Shown: positions 23,704-32,735, counted from the stretch's first letter. The stretch: DNA of 64,000 nt from Azospirillum picis (GCF_017876115.1 NZ_JAGINO010000023.1:62001-126000), one strand, 5' to 3'. Translations and numbers: made by a program. Notes: a model not told the origin generated them from the sequence alone.

Positions 23704-24255
23704 ATGAGCAAGGCCTTCACCCGCGAGAACGACACGCCGGACGACGACGAGCTCGACGATCCGGCACCACTGCCGCAGGGCTTCAAGAACTATATGACCC
23801 CGGCCGGCTTCCAGCGCATGCAGGAGGAACTGCGCCACCTGCTGCGGGTCGAGCGCCCCAAGGTGGTCGAGGTGGTGTCCTGGGCGGCCGGCAACGGCGA
23901 CCGTTCGGAGAATGGCGACTACCTCTACGGCAAGAAGCGCCTGCGCGAGATCGACCGCCGCATCCGCTTCCTGAACAAGCGGCTGGAATCGGCTGTGGTG
24001 GTCAACCCGCAGGACCAGAAGAACCGTGAGCAGGTCTTCTTCGGCGCCACCGTCACCTATGCCCGCGGGGATGGCGCCGAAAACACGGTCACCATCGTCG
24101 GCGCCGACGAGGTCGACCCCGACCGCGGTCATGTGAGCTGGATTTCCCCCATCGCCCGCGCGCTGCTGAAGGCCCGCGAGGGCGACATGGTGGACGTGCG
24201 CACACCGGCGGGGATGGAGTCGGTGGAAGTGCTGGAGATCAGGTACGCGGAGTGA
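23704..24255 (+). CDS. greB: transcription elongation factor GreB
   Basis: Binds RNA polymerase and stimulates cleavage of backtracked RNA. The 183 residues start with an acidic extension, then the Gre coiled coil (MTPAGFQRMQEELRHLLRVE, VSWAAGNGDRSENGDYLYGK) with the functional acidic tip in the NGDRSENGDY block, and the FKBP-like C-terminal domain (FFGATVTYARGDG, VSWISPIARALLKAREGDMV). The KKRLREIDRRIRFLNKRLE helix and overall pattern fit GreB better than GreA. The ATG lies 46 bases after the rne terminator, so it likely uses its own promoter. It is followed by a dispersed G/C-rich element, then thiC in opposite orientation. Confidence 0.92.
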   Translation: MSKAFTRENDTPDDDELDDPAPLPQGFKNYMTPAGFQRMQEELRHLLRVERPKVVEVVSWAAGNGDRSENGDYLYGKKRLREIDRRIRFLNKRLESAVVVNPQDQKNREQVFFGATVTYARGDGAENTVTIVGADEVDPDRGHVSWISPIARALLKAREGDMVDVRTPAGMESVEVLEIRYAE

Positions 24256-24273
24256 GACAGCGGTTGTGGCGGT

Positions 24274-24401
24274 TGCCCCCTCCCCATCCCTCCCCCGCCT
24301 TCGGCGGTGGAGGGGGCAGGACGCTTGTCAAAGTGACCTTAGCCGTCAAAGCAGTGGAGTTCCCTCTCCCGCCCAAGGCGGGGGAGGGTTAGACAGGGGG
24401 T
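24274..24401. repeat. dispersed C-rich/G-rich element, copy A
   Basis: Begins GCCCCCTCCCCATCCC and ends GGGGGAGGGTTAGACAGGGG. It contains two hairpins: CCGCC-TTC-GGCGG on the left and CCCGCC-CAA-GGCGGG on the right, so the left half is C-rich and then G-rich. It lies between convergent greB and thiC. Related to copies at 47574-47684 and 61483-61555. Confidence 0.75.
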
Positions 24402-24415
24402 ATCGCCGCCGAACC

Positions 24416-26143
24416 TCATTCCGCCGCCGGCTGGTAGATATCCCCGCCGGCCTCGCGGAACTTCGACGACATCTCCGCCATGCCGGACTCGGCGGCCTCG
24501 CGGATTTCCTGCGTGATCTTCATCGAGCAGAATTTCGGGCCGCACATCGAGCAGAAATGCGCGGTCTTGGCGCCCTCCGCAGGCAGGGTCTCGTCGTGGT
24601 AGGCCATCGCCGTGTCGGGATCGAGCGACAGGGCGAACTGGTCGCGCCAGCGGAAGGAGAAGCGGGCGCGCGACATGGCATCGTCGCGCAACCGCGCCGC
24701 CGGGTGGCCCTTCGCCAGGTCGGCGGCATGGGCGGCGATCTTGTAGGCGATGACGCCGGCCTTCACGTCGTCGCGGTCGGGCAGGCCCAGATGCTCCTTC
24801 GGCGTGACGTAGCAGAGCATCGCCGTGCCGAACCAGCCGATCATCGCCGCACCGATGGCACTGGTGATGTGGTCATAGCCCGGCGCGATGTCGGTCACCA
24901 GCGGCCCCAGCGTGTAGAAGGGCGCCTCCCCGCACAGCGCCAGTTGTTTTTCCACATTGTGCTTGATCTTGTGCATCGGCACATGGCCCGGCCCCTCGAT
25001 CATCACCTGGACGTCGCGTGCCCAGGCGACCCTGGTCAGTTCTCCCAGGGTTTCCAGTTCGGCGAACTGGGCGGCGTCGTTGGCGTCGGCCTGGCTGCCC
25101 GGCCGCAGGCCGTCGCCGAGCGACAGCGCCACGTCATAGGCGCGGCAGATCTCGACGATGTCGGCGAAATGATCGTAGAGGAAATTCTCGCGGTGATGCG
25201 CCAGACACCATTTGGCGATGATCGAGCCGCCCCGCGAGACGATGCCGGTCACCCGCTTCGCCGTCAGCGGGATGTGGGCCAGCCGCAGGCCGGCATGGAT
25301 GGTGAAGTAATCGACGCCCTGTTCCGCCTGTTCGATCAGCGTGTCGCGGAACAGCTCCCAGGTCAGGTCCTCCGCCCTGCCCTTGACCTTCTCCAGTGCC
25401 TGGTAGATCGGCACGGTGCCGATGGGAACCGGGGCGTTGCGCAGGATCCATTCGCGGGTCTGGTGGATGTCGGCGCCGGTGGACAGGTCCATCACGGTGT
25501 CGGCCCCCCAGCGGATCGACCAGACCATCTTCTCAACCTCCTCCTCGATCGAGGAGGTCACGGCGGAGTTGCCGATGTTGGCGTTGATCTTGGTCAGGAA
25601 ATTGCGGCCGATGATCATCGGCTCCGATTCGGGGTGGTTGACGTTGGACGGGATGATCGCCCGTCCGCGCGCCACCTCGTCGCGCACGAACTCCGGCGTG
25701 ATGAGGTCGGGGATGTCGGCGCCGAAATCCTCGCCGTCCCTCGCAGCGTCCAGGGCCGTGGCGCGCCCCAGATTCTCGCGGACCGCGACGTACTCCATCT
25801 CCGCCGTGACGATCCCGGCCCGGGCGTAGGCCATCTGGGTGACTGCGCCGCCGCCCCTGGCCCGCAGGGCACCGCGGCCGGTGGCCTCGACGTCGCCCCG
25901 AGCCAGGATCCAGTCGCGCCGGTGCTTCGGCAGGCCGGCACGGATGTCGACGGCGGCCGTTTCGTCGGTGTAGGGACCGGAGGAGTCATAGACGGCCAGC
26001 GGCGGCTCGCCGCCCGACAGCGCGATTTCGCGCATGGCGACGCGCAGGTCCGGGAAGCGCGTTCCCGGCGCATGGATCTTCCGCGACGCCGGCAACGGGC
26101 CGGTCGAAATGCGGATGCGGTCTTCCTGGAAGTCCTTGGGCAT
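24416..26143 (-). CDS. thiC: phosphomethylpyrimidine synthase
   Basis: Radical-SAM-type enzyme that converts aminoimidazole ribotide into the thiamine pyrimidine HMP-P; cytoplasmic, needs a [4Fe-4S] cluster. The 575 residues include the N-terminal domain (RDWILARGDVEATG), the barrel with NANIGNSAVTSSIEEEVEKM, TVMDLSTGADIHQTREWIL and IMIEGPGHVPMHKIKHNVEK, and the C-terminal cluster motif CSMCGPKFC. All three Cys are present. GGAG lies seven bases before the ATG. It is preceded by a TPP riboswitch and appears monocistronic; it converges with greB. Confidence 0.97.
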   Translation of the reverse strand: MPKDFQEDRIRISTGPLPASRKIHAPGTRFPDLRVAMREIALSGGEPPLAVYDSSGPYTDETAAVDIRAGLPKHRRDWILARGDVEATGRGALRARGGGAVTQMAYARAGIVTAEMEYVAVRENLGRATALDAARDGEDFGADIPDLITPEFVRDEVARGRAIIPSNVNHPESEPMIIGRNFLTKINANIGNSAVTSSIEEEVEKMVWSIRWGADTVMDLSTGADIHQTREWILRNAPVPIGTVPIYQALEKVKGRAEDLTWELFRDTLIEQAEQGVDYFTIHAGLRLAHIPLTAKRVTGIVSRGGSIIAKWCLAHHRENFLYDHFADIVEICRAYDVALSLGDGLRPGSQADANDAAQFAELETLGELTRVAWARDVQVMIEGPGHVPMHKIKHNVEKQLALCGEAPFYTLGPLVTDIAPGYDHITSAIGAAMIGWFGTAMLCYVTPKEHLGLPDRDDVKAGVIAYKIAAHAADLAKGHPAARLRDDAMSRARFSFRWRDQFALSLDPDTAMAYHDETLPAEGAKTAHFCSMCGPKFCSMKITQEIREAAESGMAEMSSKFREAGGDIYQPAAE

Positions 26144-26301
26144 TGGGTTTCTCCGTCGGAGTTGGGCGGACAAACCCGGGACTGCGGACGGAGGTGCGGT
26201 GTCTGCGTGCGGGGCGCAGGATCGGCAAGGGGCCTGAACAGGCTTGCCTAGGCGATCGATCCAAGCGGCGAATGGGCCGAGTGCGGCCCGTCACGCGGTC
26301 C

Positions 26302-26412
26302 CTCCCTTCGCCGGTATGACCCGGATCAGGTTCAAAGGGTCACCACGCTGCCGGGTGCGCCTGCGGGCGGCGTCCGGCCGTTGGTATCTCAGCCCCCTGT
26401 CGGGACCCCCCT
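26302..26412 (-). promoter_or_regulatory. TPP riboswitch (THI element)
   Basis: The minus strand contains the conserved TPP aptamer blocks in order: GGGGGCTGAGATACC, a variable stem, then ACCCTTTGAACCTGATC and GGGTCATACCGGCGAAGGGA. These are the pyrimidine- and pyrophosphate-sensing parts. The aptamer ends about 160 bases before the thiC ATG. Between them lie a GGGCCG/CGGCCC hairpin (26274-26289), an imperfect GGCAAG/CTTGCC stem (26223-26248) and, next to the start codon, CTCC-GAC-GGAG, which can hide the ribosome-binding GGAG. No U-tract is seen, so translational control is more likely. Confidence 0.95.
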
Positions 26413-26562
26413 GGAATGCGTCCATCCTGCCGGGATGCATGACGGCTGTCAAAAGGAAAGGAGAGCGGACGATCAGCCAGCCCCGCCATCCCAGGGCACC
26501 CGCGGATCTCCAAGGCGCCGTGCCGTCCACCGGGCGAACGGCTCCATCGAACCGGTCGCTCT

Positions 26563-27552
26563 CTAAAGCCAGCGCTTCAGACGCACATAGATCATCGGCA
26601 GCAGGGCCGAGACCAGCATCAGCAGCAGGGCCGTGGCATACCCCAGCGGCGCCCCCTCCCCCGGCATGTCGGAGAAGTTCATGCCGGCGATGGTGGCGAC
26701 CAGCGTCGGCGGGAAGAGCAGCACGGTGAGGACCGAGACGATCTTGACGATCTCGTTCTGCTCGACGTTGATCTGGCCGAGCGCGGTGTCCAGCAGCAGC
26801 GCCACCTTTCCGGACAGGAAACGGGCATACTGGTCGAGTCCGCGCAGATCCTGCAGCGCCGTCTTCGCCCAGCGCCGCGTCGCCTTGCCCGCGTTCCAGC
26901 CTTCGCCGCGAGCCAGGAAATCGGCCATGCGCGACAGGCTGGCCAGGCTGAGCCGCTCCTTGCCGATCAGGTGACCGGCGTGGCCGATGCGCTTCAGGGT
27001 CTCGGCATCGTCCAGCGTCTCGCCACGCGAGCGCAACGTGCGCCCGCGGAAATAGCGGCGGTTCAACGCATCCAGTTCCAACCCGGTCCGGCGCAACACG
27101 ACCGACGTGCGGTCGACCATGCCATCGACCAGCGCCGCCAGCACCAGTTCGCCGCGCGAGGCCGGAACCTGGCCGTGGGTGGCGCGGCGGCGGAAGGCCA
27201 GCAGGGCCTGCGGGTCGATGTCGTGGATGGTGACCAGCCGCCGTCCGGCCAGCACGAAGCTGACGGTGGCGATGCGCGGCTCGTCGGTGTCGGCCCAGAC
27301 CAGGGCGGTGATCGTCATGGTCAGGACGCCGCCGGCAACGCGCAGGCGGCTCGATTCCTCGATCTCCGCCATCTGTTCGCGGGTCGGCAGGCTGGTGCCG
27401 AGCAGCGCCTCCGCCCGCGCCAGTTCCTCGGTCGACGGGTTGATCAGGTCGAGCCATACCGCGCTTGCCGGCAGCGGCGGCGGGACCGTCTCCTCCGGGG
27501 TTTCGCGAACCCAGCGGAGCAGACCGCCATCGTTGACGAAGACATGCAGCAA
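26563..27552 (-). CDS. CorA family divalent metal ion transporter
   Basis: Inner-membrane channel for Mg2+ (or Co2+, Ni2+, or Zn2+ in ZntB-like members), acting as a pentamer. The 329 residues have the long soluble N-terminal funnel, ending in the helix LDQYARFLSGKVALLLDTAL, and two C-terminal membrane helices. The first ends in the signature GMN (LFPPTLVATIAGMNF). The loop after it is GEGAPLGY, and the second helix runs ATALLLMLVSALLPMIYVRL. A basic C-terminus RLKRWL is typical. It is the last gene of the minus-strand run engB, antiporter, argB, small protein, corA. ZntB cannot be excluded. Confidence 0.9.
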   Translation of the reverse strand: MLHVFVNDGGLLRWVRETPEETVPPPLPASAVWLDLINPSTEELARAEALLGTSLPTREQMAEIEESSRLRVAGGVLTMTITALVWADTDEPRIATVSFVLAGRRLVTIHDIDPQALLAFRRRATHGQVPASRGELVLAALVDGMVDRTSVVLRRTGLELDALNRRYFRGRTLRSRGETLDDAETLKRIGHAGHLIGKERLSLASLSRMADFLARGEGWNAGKATRRWAKTALQDLRGLDQYARFLSGKVALLLDTALGQINVEQNEIVKIVSVLTVLLFPPTLVATIAGMNFSDMPGEGAPLGYATALLLMLVSALLPMIYVRLKRWL

Positions 27553-27598
27553 GGGTCGGCTCCTTGCGGGTTCCGGTGCCGGGGGGAGGTTGGCGGCC

Positions 27599-27904
27599 TC
27601 AGGTCATCCGGCCGCCGCGCCGCGGCTTGGGCGATGCGGCCGGCTCCGCTTTCGGGTCCGGCTTGCCGGTGCCATCGAGATCGAGCGCCGCCCCCTCCTC
27701 CTTCAGCGCCTGCTCCAGCTTGCGGCGGAAGGCACCGCCGTCGCGGCGGGCGTCGAGGAAATGACCGACGGCCTCCTTGGCGGCATCGCTGTCGTAAGGA
27801 ACCTTGCCGAGCACCGCCAGTCTGGCGCGCTCCACCAGCTTGGGGTCCATCCGCTCGCGGATGGCCTTCATCTGGCGGAGCAGTTCCTTGCGGGGATCGC
27901 TCAT
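27599..27904 (-). CDS. hypothetical small charged protein
   Basis: A 101-residue soluble protein I do not recognise. It is helical and charged (RKELLRQMKAIRERMDPKLV, FRRKLEQALKEEG) with a basic, Pro-rich tail ending RRGGRMT. It starts 19 bases after the argB stop and 46 bases before corA, so it belongs to that operon. No signal peptide or membrane segment. Its high Lys/Arg content in the tail could bind nucleic acid, but that is only a guess. Confidence 0.75.
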   Translation of the reverse strand: MSDPRKELLRQMKAIRERMDPKLVERARLAVLGKVPYDSDAAKEAVGHFLDARRDGGAFRRKLEQALKEEGAALDLDGTGKPDPKAEPAASPKPRRGGRMT

Positions 27905-27923
27905 CGGTTCCCTCGTTGTGGCG

Positions 27924-28823
27924 TCAGGCCTTGCCGATCAGGGTGCCGGCGCCGCCCTCGGTGAAGATCTCCAGCAGCAGCGCATGCGGGACGCGGCCGT
28001 CCAGGATAACCGCCGCCTCCACGCCCTGTTCCACCGCGCCGATGCAGGTCTCGATCTTCGGGATCATGCCGCCCGAGGCGGTGCCGTCGGCGATCGCCTT
28101 GTGGGCATCCTCCAGCGACATCCGCTCGATCAGCTTCTTTTCCTTGTCGAGCACGCCGGCGACATCGGTCAGCAGGAAGAAGCGGGCCGCCTTGACCGCC
28201 GCGGCGACGGCGCCGGCCGCGGTGTCGGCGTTAATGTTGTAGGTGTCGCCCTTGTCGTCGAAGCCGACCGGGGCGATCACCGGGATGATGTCCGACTTGG
28301 CCAGCGCCTGCAGGATCTCCGGGTTGACCTTGTAGGGCTCTCCGACGAAGCCGAGATCCAGCACCTTCTCGATGTTGCTGTCGGGATCGCGCTGCACGCG
28401 CTCCAGCCGGCGGGCGGTGATCAGGTTGCTGTCCTTGCCCGACAGGCCGACGGCGCGGCCGCCGGCGCTGTTGATGGCGGCGACGATCTGCTTGTTGATG
28501 GAGCCGGCCAGCACCATCTCGACCACCTCGACCGTCTCCTTGTCGGTGACCCGCAGCCCGTCGATGAAGCTCGACTTGATCTTCAGCCGCTCCAGCATCT
28601 GGCCGATCTGGGGGCCGCCGCCATGGACGACCACCGGGTTGATGCCGACCTGCTTCAGCAGGACGATGTCGCGGGCGAACAGCTCCGCCAGCCCGGCATC
28701 GCCCATGGCATGGCCGCCATACTTGATGACGAAGGTGCTCCCGGCATAACGCCGCATGTAGGGCAGCGCTTCGGACAGGGTGCGGGCCTTGGCGAGCCAC
28801 TCGTCACGGGAAGGTGTCTGCAC
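27924..28823 (-). CDS. argB: acetylglutamate kinase
   Basis: Second step of arginine biosynthesis: phosphorylates N-acetylglutamate; cytoplasmic. The 299 residues contain FVIKYGGHAM (phosphate-binding Lys and Gly pair), VVVHGGGPQIG, the acetylglutamate-binding region GLRVTDKETVEVVEMVLAG, and the C-terminal nucleotide site with NINADTAAGAVAAA and LLTDVAGVLD. The N-terminal helix LAKARTLSEALPYMRRY suggests the arginine-inhibited hexameric type. I chose GTG at 28823; an upstream TTG would add 25 residues but reads across the gap without conservation. It lies between the antiporter and a small gene. Confidence 0.95.
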   Translation of the reverse strand: MQTPSRDEWLAKARTLSEALPYMRRYAGSTFVIKYGGHAMGDAGLAELFARDIVLLKQVGINPVVVHGGGPQIGQMLERLKIKSSFIDGLRVTDKETVEVVEMVLAGSINKQIVAAINSAGGRAVGLSGKDSNLITARRLERVQRDPDSNIEKVLDLGFVGEPYKVNPEILQALAKSDIIPVIAPVGFDDKGDTYNINADTAAGAVAAAVKAARFFLLTDVAGVLDKEKKLIERMSLEDAHKAIADGTASGGMIPKIETCIGAVEQGVEAAVILDGRVPHALLLEIFTEGGAGTLIGKA

Positions 28824-28907
28824 GGGAGAATGCCCTTTGTCGCGGATGGACGGTCCGGCTTCTTTAACGGAAAGGTTGGCCGGTTGCCTAGGGGGCAATT
28901 TCAGGGT

Positions 28908-30194
28908 TCATAGCTGCCGCCGGCCGCCGCCGCCAACCGCCGCCGCCGGCCCCGCCACCGGCCGCAGCCGGTCGACCAGCAGCGTCATCGGCTGCGTCAG
29001 CGCGGTCACCGCGACGGCCATCAGGACCATCGCCGAGAAGCAGGGGCCGGACAGCACGCCCGCCTCCAGCAGCACGGTCAGCACGATGACCTCCATCAGC
29101 CCCTTGCACGGCATCAGCGTGCCGAGCCGAAGCGCATCCCGCCAGCTTTCCCCGGTCAGGCGGGCGGGCAGCGTGGTGCCGGCCATCTTGCCGGCAAGCG
29201 TCGCCAGGCTGGCGAGCGCGAAGACCGTCCACTGCGCCGGGTCGTCCAGCATCAGGGTCACCTTCAACCCGGTGAGGGTGAAGAAGAAGGGCAGCAGGAT
29301 CAGGGTGGAGAAATGCTCCAGCCGGTCGAGGATCGCCGCGGCGAAGCGGCGGGGCATCGCGGTGCCGGCGATGAAGGCCCCCAGGATGTAGTGCAGGCCG
29401 ATCAGTTCGGTCACCGCCGCCGAGGCCAGCAGGGCGGTGCAGATCACCACCACGGCCATCTCGCCCATCCGCCCGTCCGGCGCCAGCCGGTCCAGCAACC
29501 GGTCGAGCAGCGGACGGGCCACCAGCACCGTGGCGGCGAGATAGGCGAACCCCAGCAGGGCGATCCGGGCCACCGCCCAGTTGCCGCTCCCGCCGCTGGA
29601 GGACCAGGCGAGGGCCGCGGTGATCAGCAGCCACAGCAGCGCGTCGTTCACCGCGGCATAGCCCAGGGCGAGCCGCCCGACCCGGTCGCCCAGCAGGTCC
29701 ATCTCCCGCAGGATCGCGCCCAGCACCGGCAGCGCGGTGACGCCGACGCAGATGCCGAAGCCGGCGGCGAACAGGCCGGGCGTCGCGTGCGGCCCTGACA
29801 TCGCCGGGAAGGCGCCGGCAAGCCACCAGCCCAGCGCCCCGCCGAGCAGCGTCGGCACCAGCATGCTGGACAGCGACACCGTGGCGAAGGCCGCCCCGCG
29901 TCCGCGGAACTCCGCCGGGTCGAGATGCAGCCCGGTGAGGAAGGCGAAGAACACCACGGCCAGCAGCGACAGGCCCGACAGCGGCGCCAGGGCGGCCGGG
30001 GCGAACAGCACGCCCCACAGTTCGGGCATCAGCCGGCCGAACAGCGACGGGCCGAGCGCCACGCCGAACATGATCTGTATGACGACCATCGGCGCGACGT
30101 GGCGGCCGCCGCCGATCCGCCACAGCAGGAACGGCCCGGCGATCAGCAGCAGGGCCTGCAGGAGGAACAGCAGCGCCGGAGACAGCCCGTTCAT
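28908..30194 (-). CDS. cation:proton antiporter, CPA2 (KefB-like) family
   Basis: Inner-membrane Na+ or K+/H+ exchanger of 428 residues with about twelve helices. Recognisable CPA2 features are the first helices with IQIMFGVALGPSLFGRLMP, a helix AAFATVSLSSMLVPTLLGGA, the discontinuous-helix region FAAGFGICVGVTALPVLGAI, and GLHYILGAFIAGTAMPRR. There is no RCK/TrkA-N domain at the C-terminus, so it is the short form. It starts 19 bases after engB's stop and ends 84 bases before argB. Ion specificity is not deducible. Confidence 0.9.
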   Translation of the reverse strand: MNGLSPALLFLLQALLLIAGPFLLWRIGGGRHVAPMVVIQIMFGVALGPSLFGRLMPELWGVLFAPAALAPLSGLSLLAVVFFAFLTGLHLDPAEFRGRGAAFATVSLSSMLVPTLLGGALGWWLAGAFPAMSGPHATPGLFAAGFGICVGVTALPVLGAILREMDLLGDRVGRLALGYAAVNDALLWLLITAALAWSSSGGSGNWAVARIALLGFAYLAATVLVARPLLDRLLDRLAPDGRMGEMAVVVICTALLASAAVTELIGLHYILGAFIAGTAMPRRFAAAILDRLEHFSTLILLPFFFTLTGLKVTLMLDDPAQWTVFALASLATLAGKMAGTTLPARLTGESWRDALRLGTLMPCKGLMEVIVLTVLLEAGVLSGPCFSAMVLMAVAVTALTQPMTLLVDRLRPVAGPAAAVGGGGRRQL

Positions 30195-30213
30195 TGCCCG
30201 ATGCCCTCCTCGC

Positions 30214-30891
30214 TCATTCGGCGGCTAGCGCCGCCAGGCTGGCGCGCAGCTCGGCGATGCCGGTGCCCTTCTCGGAACTGGTGACGTGGATGTCGGGGAA
30301 GGCCGCCGGGTGCTTCTTCAGCGCCAGCGCGGTGGCGCCGCGGACCTTGTCGAGCTCCGTCGGCTTGACCTTGTCGGCCTTGGTCAGCACGACGACGTAG
30401 GGCACCGCGGTCTGGTCGAGCATCCGCATGATCTCGTCGTCGTTCGGCTTCAGCCCGTGGCGGGAATCGACCAGCACCAGTGCCCGCCGCAGCGTGACGC
30501 GGCCGCGCAGGAAGCGGCGCACCATGTCGTTCCACGCCTCGACCTTCTCCTTCGACTCCTTGGCGTAGCCGTAGCCGGGCATGTCCACCAGCTTCAACCG
30601 GTTGCCGAGGTTGAAGAAGTTGAGCTGCTGCGTGCGCCCCGGCGTGTTGGAGGTGCGGGCCAGCGTCTTGCGCCCGGTCAGGGCGTTGACGAGGCTCGAC
30701 TTGCCGACGTTGGAGCGGCCGGCGAACGCGACCTCCGGCAGGTCGGCTTCCGGAAGCTGGTTCAGCGCGTTGGCGCCCCAGACGAAGTCGCACTCCTTGG
30801 CGAACAGCAGCCGCCCGGCCTCCAGCGCGGCCTCGTCGAAGCCGGAAACGATGCTGGGGGTGCTGGGGGCCGGCGTGTCGGGGGTGGTCAT
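30214..30891 (-). CDS. engB: ribosome-biogenesis GTPase EngB/YsxC
   Basis: Essential GTPase for assembly of the 50S subunit. The 225 residues show G1 GRSNVGKSS, G2 region RTSNTPGRTQ, G3 DMPGYGYA, and G4 TKADK, followed by a G5-like TSSEKGTGI. It lies downstream of yidC beyond an intrinsic terminator, and just upstream of the antiporter, with 19 bases between them. Confidence 0.96.
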   Translation of the reverse strand: MTTPDTPAPSTPSIVSGFDEAALEAGRLLFAKECDFVWGANALNQLPEADLPEVAFAGRSNVGKSSLVNALTGRKTLARTSNTPGRTQQLNFFNLGNRLKLVDMPGYGYAKESKEKVEAWNDMVRRFLRGRVTLRRALVLVDSRHGLKPNDDEIMRMLDQTAVPYVVVLTKADKVKPTELDKVRGATALALKKHPAAFPDIHVTSSEKGTGIAELRASLAALAAE

Positions 30892-30917
30892 GGCGGGCGC
30901 TCTCGTTGGGATCGGCT

Positions 30918-30964
30918 AAAAAACATACCGCCGGCAAAGTCCCGTCAAGGGTCTTTGCCGGCGG
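30918..30964 (-). terminator. intrinsic terminator between yidC and engB
   Basis: On the minus strand CCGCCGGCAAAG and CTTTGCCGGCGG form a perfect 12-bp stem (30964-30953 with 30939-30928), followed by TATG then TTTTTT. Inside the loop is TTGACG, and TATGTT follows 15 bases later, which could also be a promoter for engB. Confidence 0.85.
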
Positions 30965-31007
30965 CAGGTCTCGGACATTGAGCAGGGGGGGACCGCTGCC
31001 TGACGGA

Positions 31008-32735
31008 TCAGGCCTTCACACCCATGCGCTTCATGATGGTCCACTGCTGCAGGACCGACAGGGTGTTGTTCCAGGCCCAGTAGATCACCAGGCCGGCCGG
31101 GAAGCCGGCGAGCATGAAGGTGAAGACGATGGGCAGGAACTGGAACACCTTCTGCTGCACCGGGTCCGGCGGTGCCGGGTTCATCTTCTGCTGGAACCAC
31201 ATGGTCACGCCCATGATCAGCGGCCACAGGCCGAGATGCAGCATGGCCGGCGGGCTCCACGGGATCAGGCCGAACGCCGTGAACAGGTTCGTCGGATCGG
31301 GCGAGGACAGGTCGTGGATCCAGCCGAAGAACGGCGCATGCCGCATCTCGATGGTCACGAACAGCACCTTGTAGAGCGAGAAGAACACCGGGATCTGGAT
31401 CAGGATCGGCAGGCAGCCGGACACCGGCGACACCTTCTCGCGCTTGTACAGCGCCATCAGCTCCTGGTTCATCCGCGGCTGGTCGTCGGCGAACTTCTCG
31501 CGCAGCTCCTGCATCTTGGGCTGCAGCGCCTTCATCTTGCTCATCGCCTGGTAGGACTTGTTGGCGAGCGGGAAGAAGACGGCCTTGACGCAGACGGTCA
31601 GCACCAGGATGGCGACGCCGAAGTTGCCGATGACGCGGCCGAGGAAGTCCAGCGCGTAGAAGAAGGGCTTGGTCAGGAAGTAGAACCAGCCGAAGTCGAT
31701 GGCCAGGTCGAAGTTCTTGATGTTCAGGGTCTCGGAGTAGCGGTCCAGCAGGTGCACCTGCTTGGCGCCCGCGAACAGCCGGCCGGTGTTCTCGACGGTG
31801 GCGCCGGGGGCGAGCTCCACCGGGGCGCCCATGGTGTCGGTCTGGTAGCGGTCGGTGTTCGCGACCTGGCTGTGGACGAAGCGGGCGGTCACCTTCTCGT
31901 TCGGGTCGGGCACCAGCGACACCAGCCAGTACTTGTCGGTGATGCCGATCCAGCCGCCGGTGGTGTCCTTGGTGATGGTGCCGGCCTTGGCGACCGCGTC
32001 GTACTTCTCCTCGGTCAGCGAGCCGTTGAAGACGCCGAGCGGACCCTCATGCAGGATGTAGTAGCCCGAGGTGTGCGGCGTGCCGGTGCGCGACACCAGG
32101 CCGTAGGGCAGCAGGGTGACCGGGGCCGAGCCGGCGTTGCGCACCGTCTGGGTCACCGTGAACATGAAGTCGGGGTCGACGGCGATCTTGCGCTCGAACA
32201 CCAGGCCCTGGCCGTTGTCCCACGTCAGCGTCAGCGGCTTGTCCGGGGTCAGGGCGGTGCCGTTGGCGGTCCAGCGGGTCTTCTCGTCGGGCGAGGCGAC
32301 GCCGGCGCCCTGCGGCACCCAGCCGAACTCGGCATAATAGGCGGCGGGCGTCCCGGCCGGGGCCAGCAGAACGATCTCCGGGCTCTTGGGGTCCGGCGTC
32401 TCGTGGTAGTTGGCCAGCGTCAGGTCGTCGATGCGGCCGCCCTGCAGATTGACCGAGCCGTGGAGCTGCGGCGTGTCGATCTTCACCCGCGTGCCGGCGG
32501 CGAGCTGCTCGGCGATCAGGGCGCTGCGGTCCTTGGCAACCTCGGCCGAAGCGGGGGGCTGCGCGGCGGGCACGCCGGGAGCGGGGACGGGAACCGACTG
32601 TTCCGTCTGGGCGGCCTGCTGGGCGGCGAGTTGCTTCTGCTGCTCCACCCGGGGCTTCTCGTAGAAGTACTGGAAGCCCAGCAGGATGGCGATCGACAGG
32701 GCAATCGCGATGATGAGGTTGCGTTGGTCGGTCAT
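31008..32735 (-). CDS. yidC: membrane protein insertase YidC
   Basis: Inserts and folds inner-membrane proteins, with or without SecYEG. The 575 residues have an N-terminal membrane helix (LIIAIALSIAILLGFQYFYE), a Pro/Ala-rich stretch, a large periplasmic domain (about 60-350), then the conserved Oxa1/YidC core of five helices beginning KPFFYALDFLGRVIGNFGVA. Conserved core features are NKSYQAMSKMKALQPKMQEL, VSPVSGCLPILIQIPVFFSL and the C-terminal helix with FPAGLVIYWAWNNTLSVLQQ. It follows yidD, rnpA and rpmH in the classical order and ends at an intrinsic terminator. Confidence 0.97.
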   Translation of the reverse strand: MTDQRNLIIAIALSIAILLGFQYFYEKPRVEQQKQLAAQQAAQTEQSVPVPAPGVPAAQPPASAEVAKDRSALIAEQLAAGTRVKIDTPQLHGSVNLQGGRIDDLTLANYHETPDPKSPEIVLLAPAGTPAAYYAEFGWVPQGAGVASPDEKTRWTANGTALTPDKPLTLTWDNGQGLVFERKIAVDPDFMFTVTQTVRNAGSAPVTLLPYGLVSRTGTPHTSGYYILHEGPLGVFNGSLTEEKYDAVAKAGTITKDTTGGWIGITDKYWLVSLVPDPNEKVTARFVHSQVANTDRYQTDTMGAPVELAPGATVENTGRLFAGAKQVHLLDRYSETLNIKNFDLAIDFGWFYFLTKPFFYALDFLGRVIGNFGVAILVLTVCVKAVFFPLANKSYQAMSKMKALQPKMQELREKFADDQPRMNQELMALYKREKVSPVSGCLPILIQIPVFFSLYKVLFVTIEMRHAPFFGWIHDLSSPDPTNLFTAFGLIPWSPPAMLHLGLWPLIMGVTMWFQQKMNPAPPDPVQQKVFQFLPIVFTFMLAGFPAGLVIYWAWNNTLSVLQQWTIMKRMGVKA

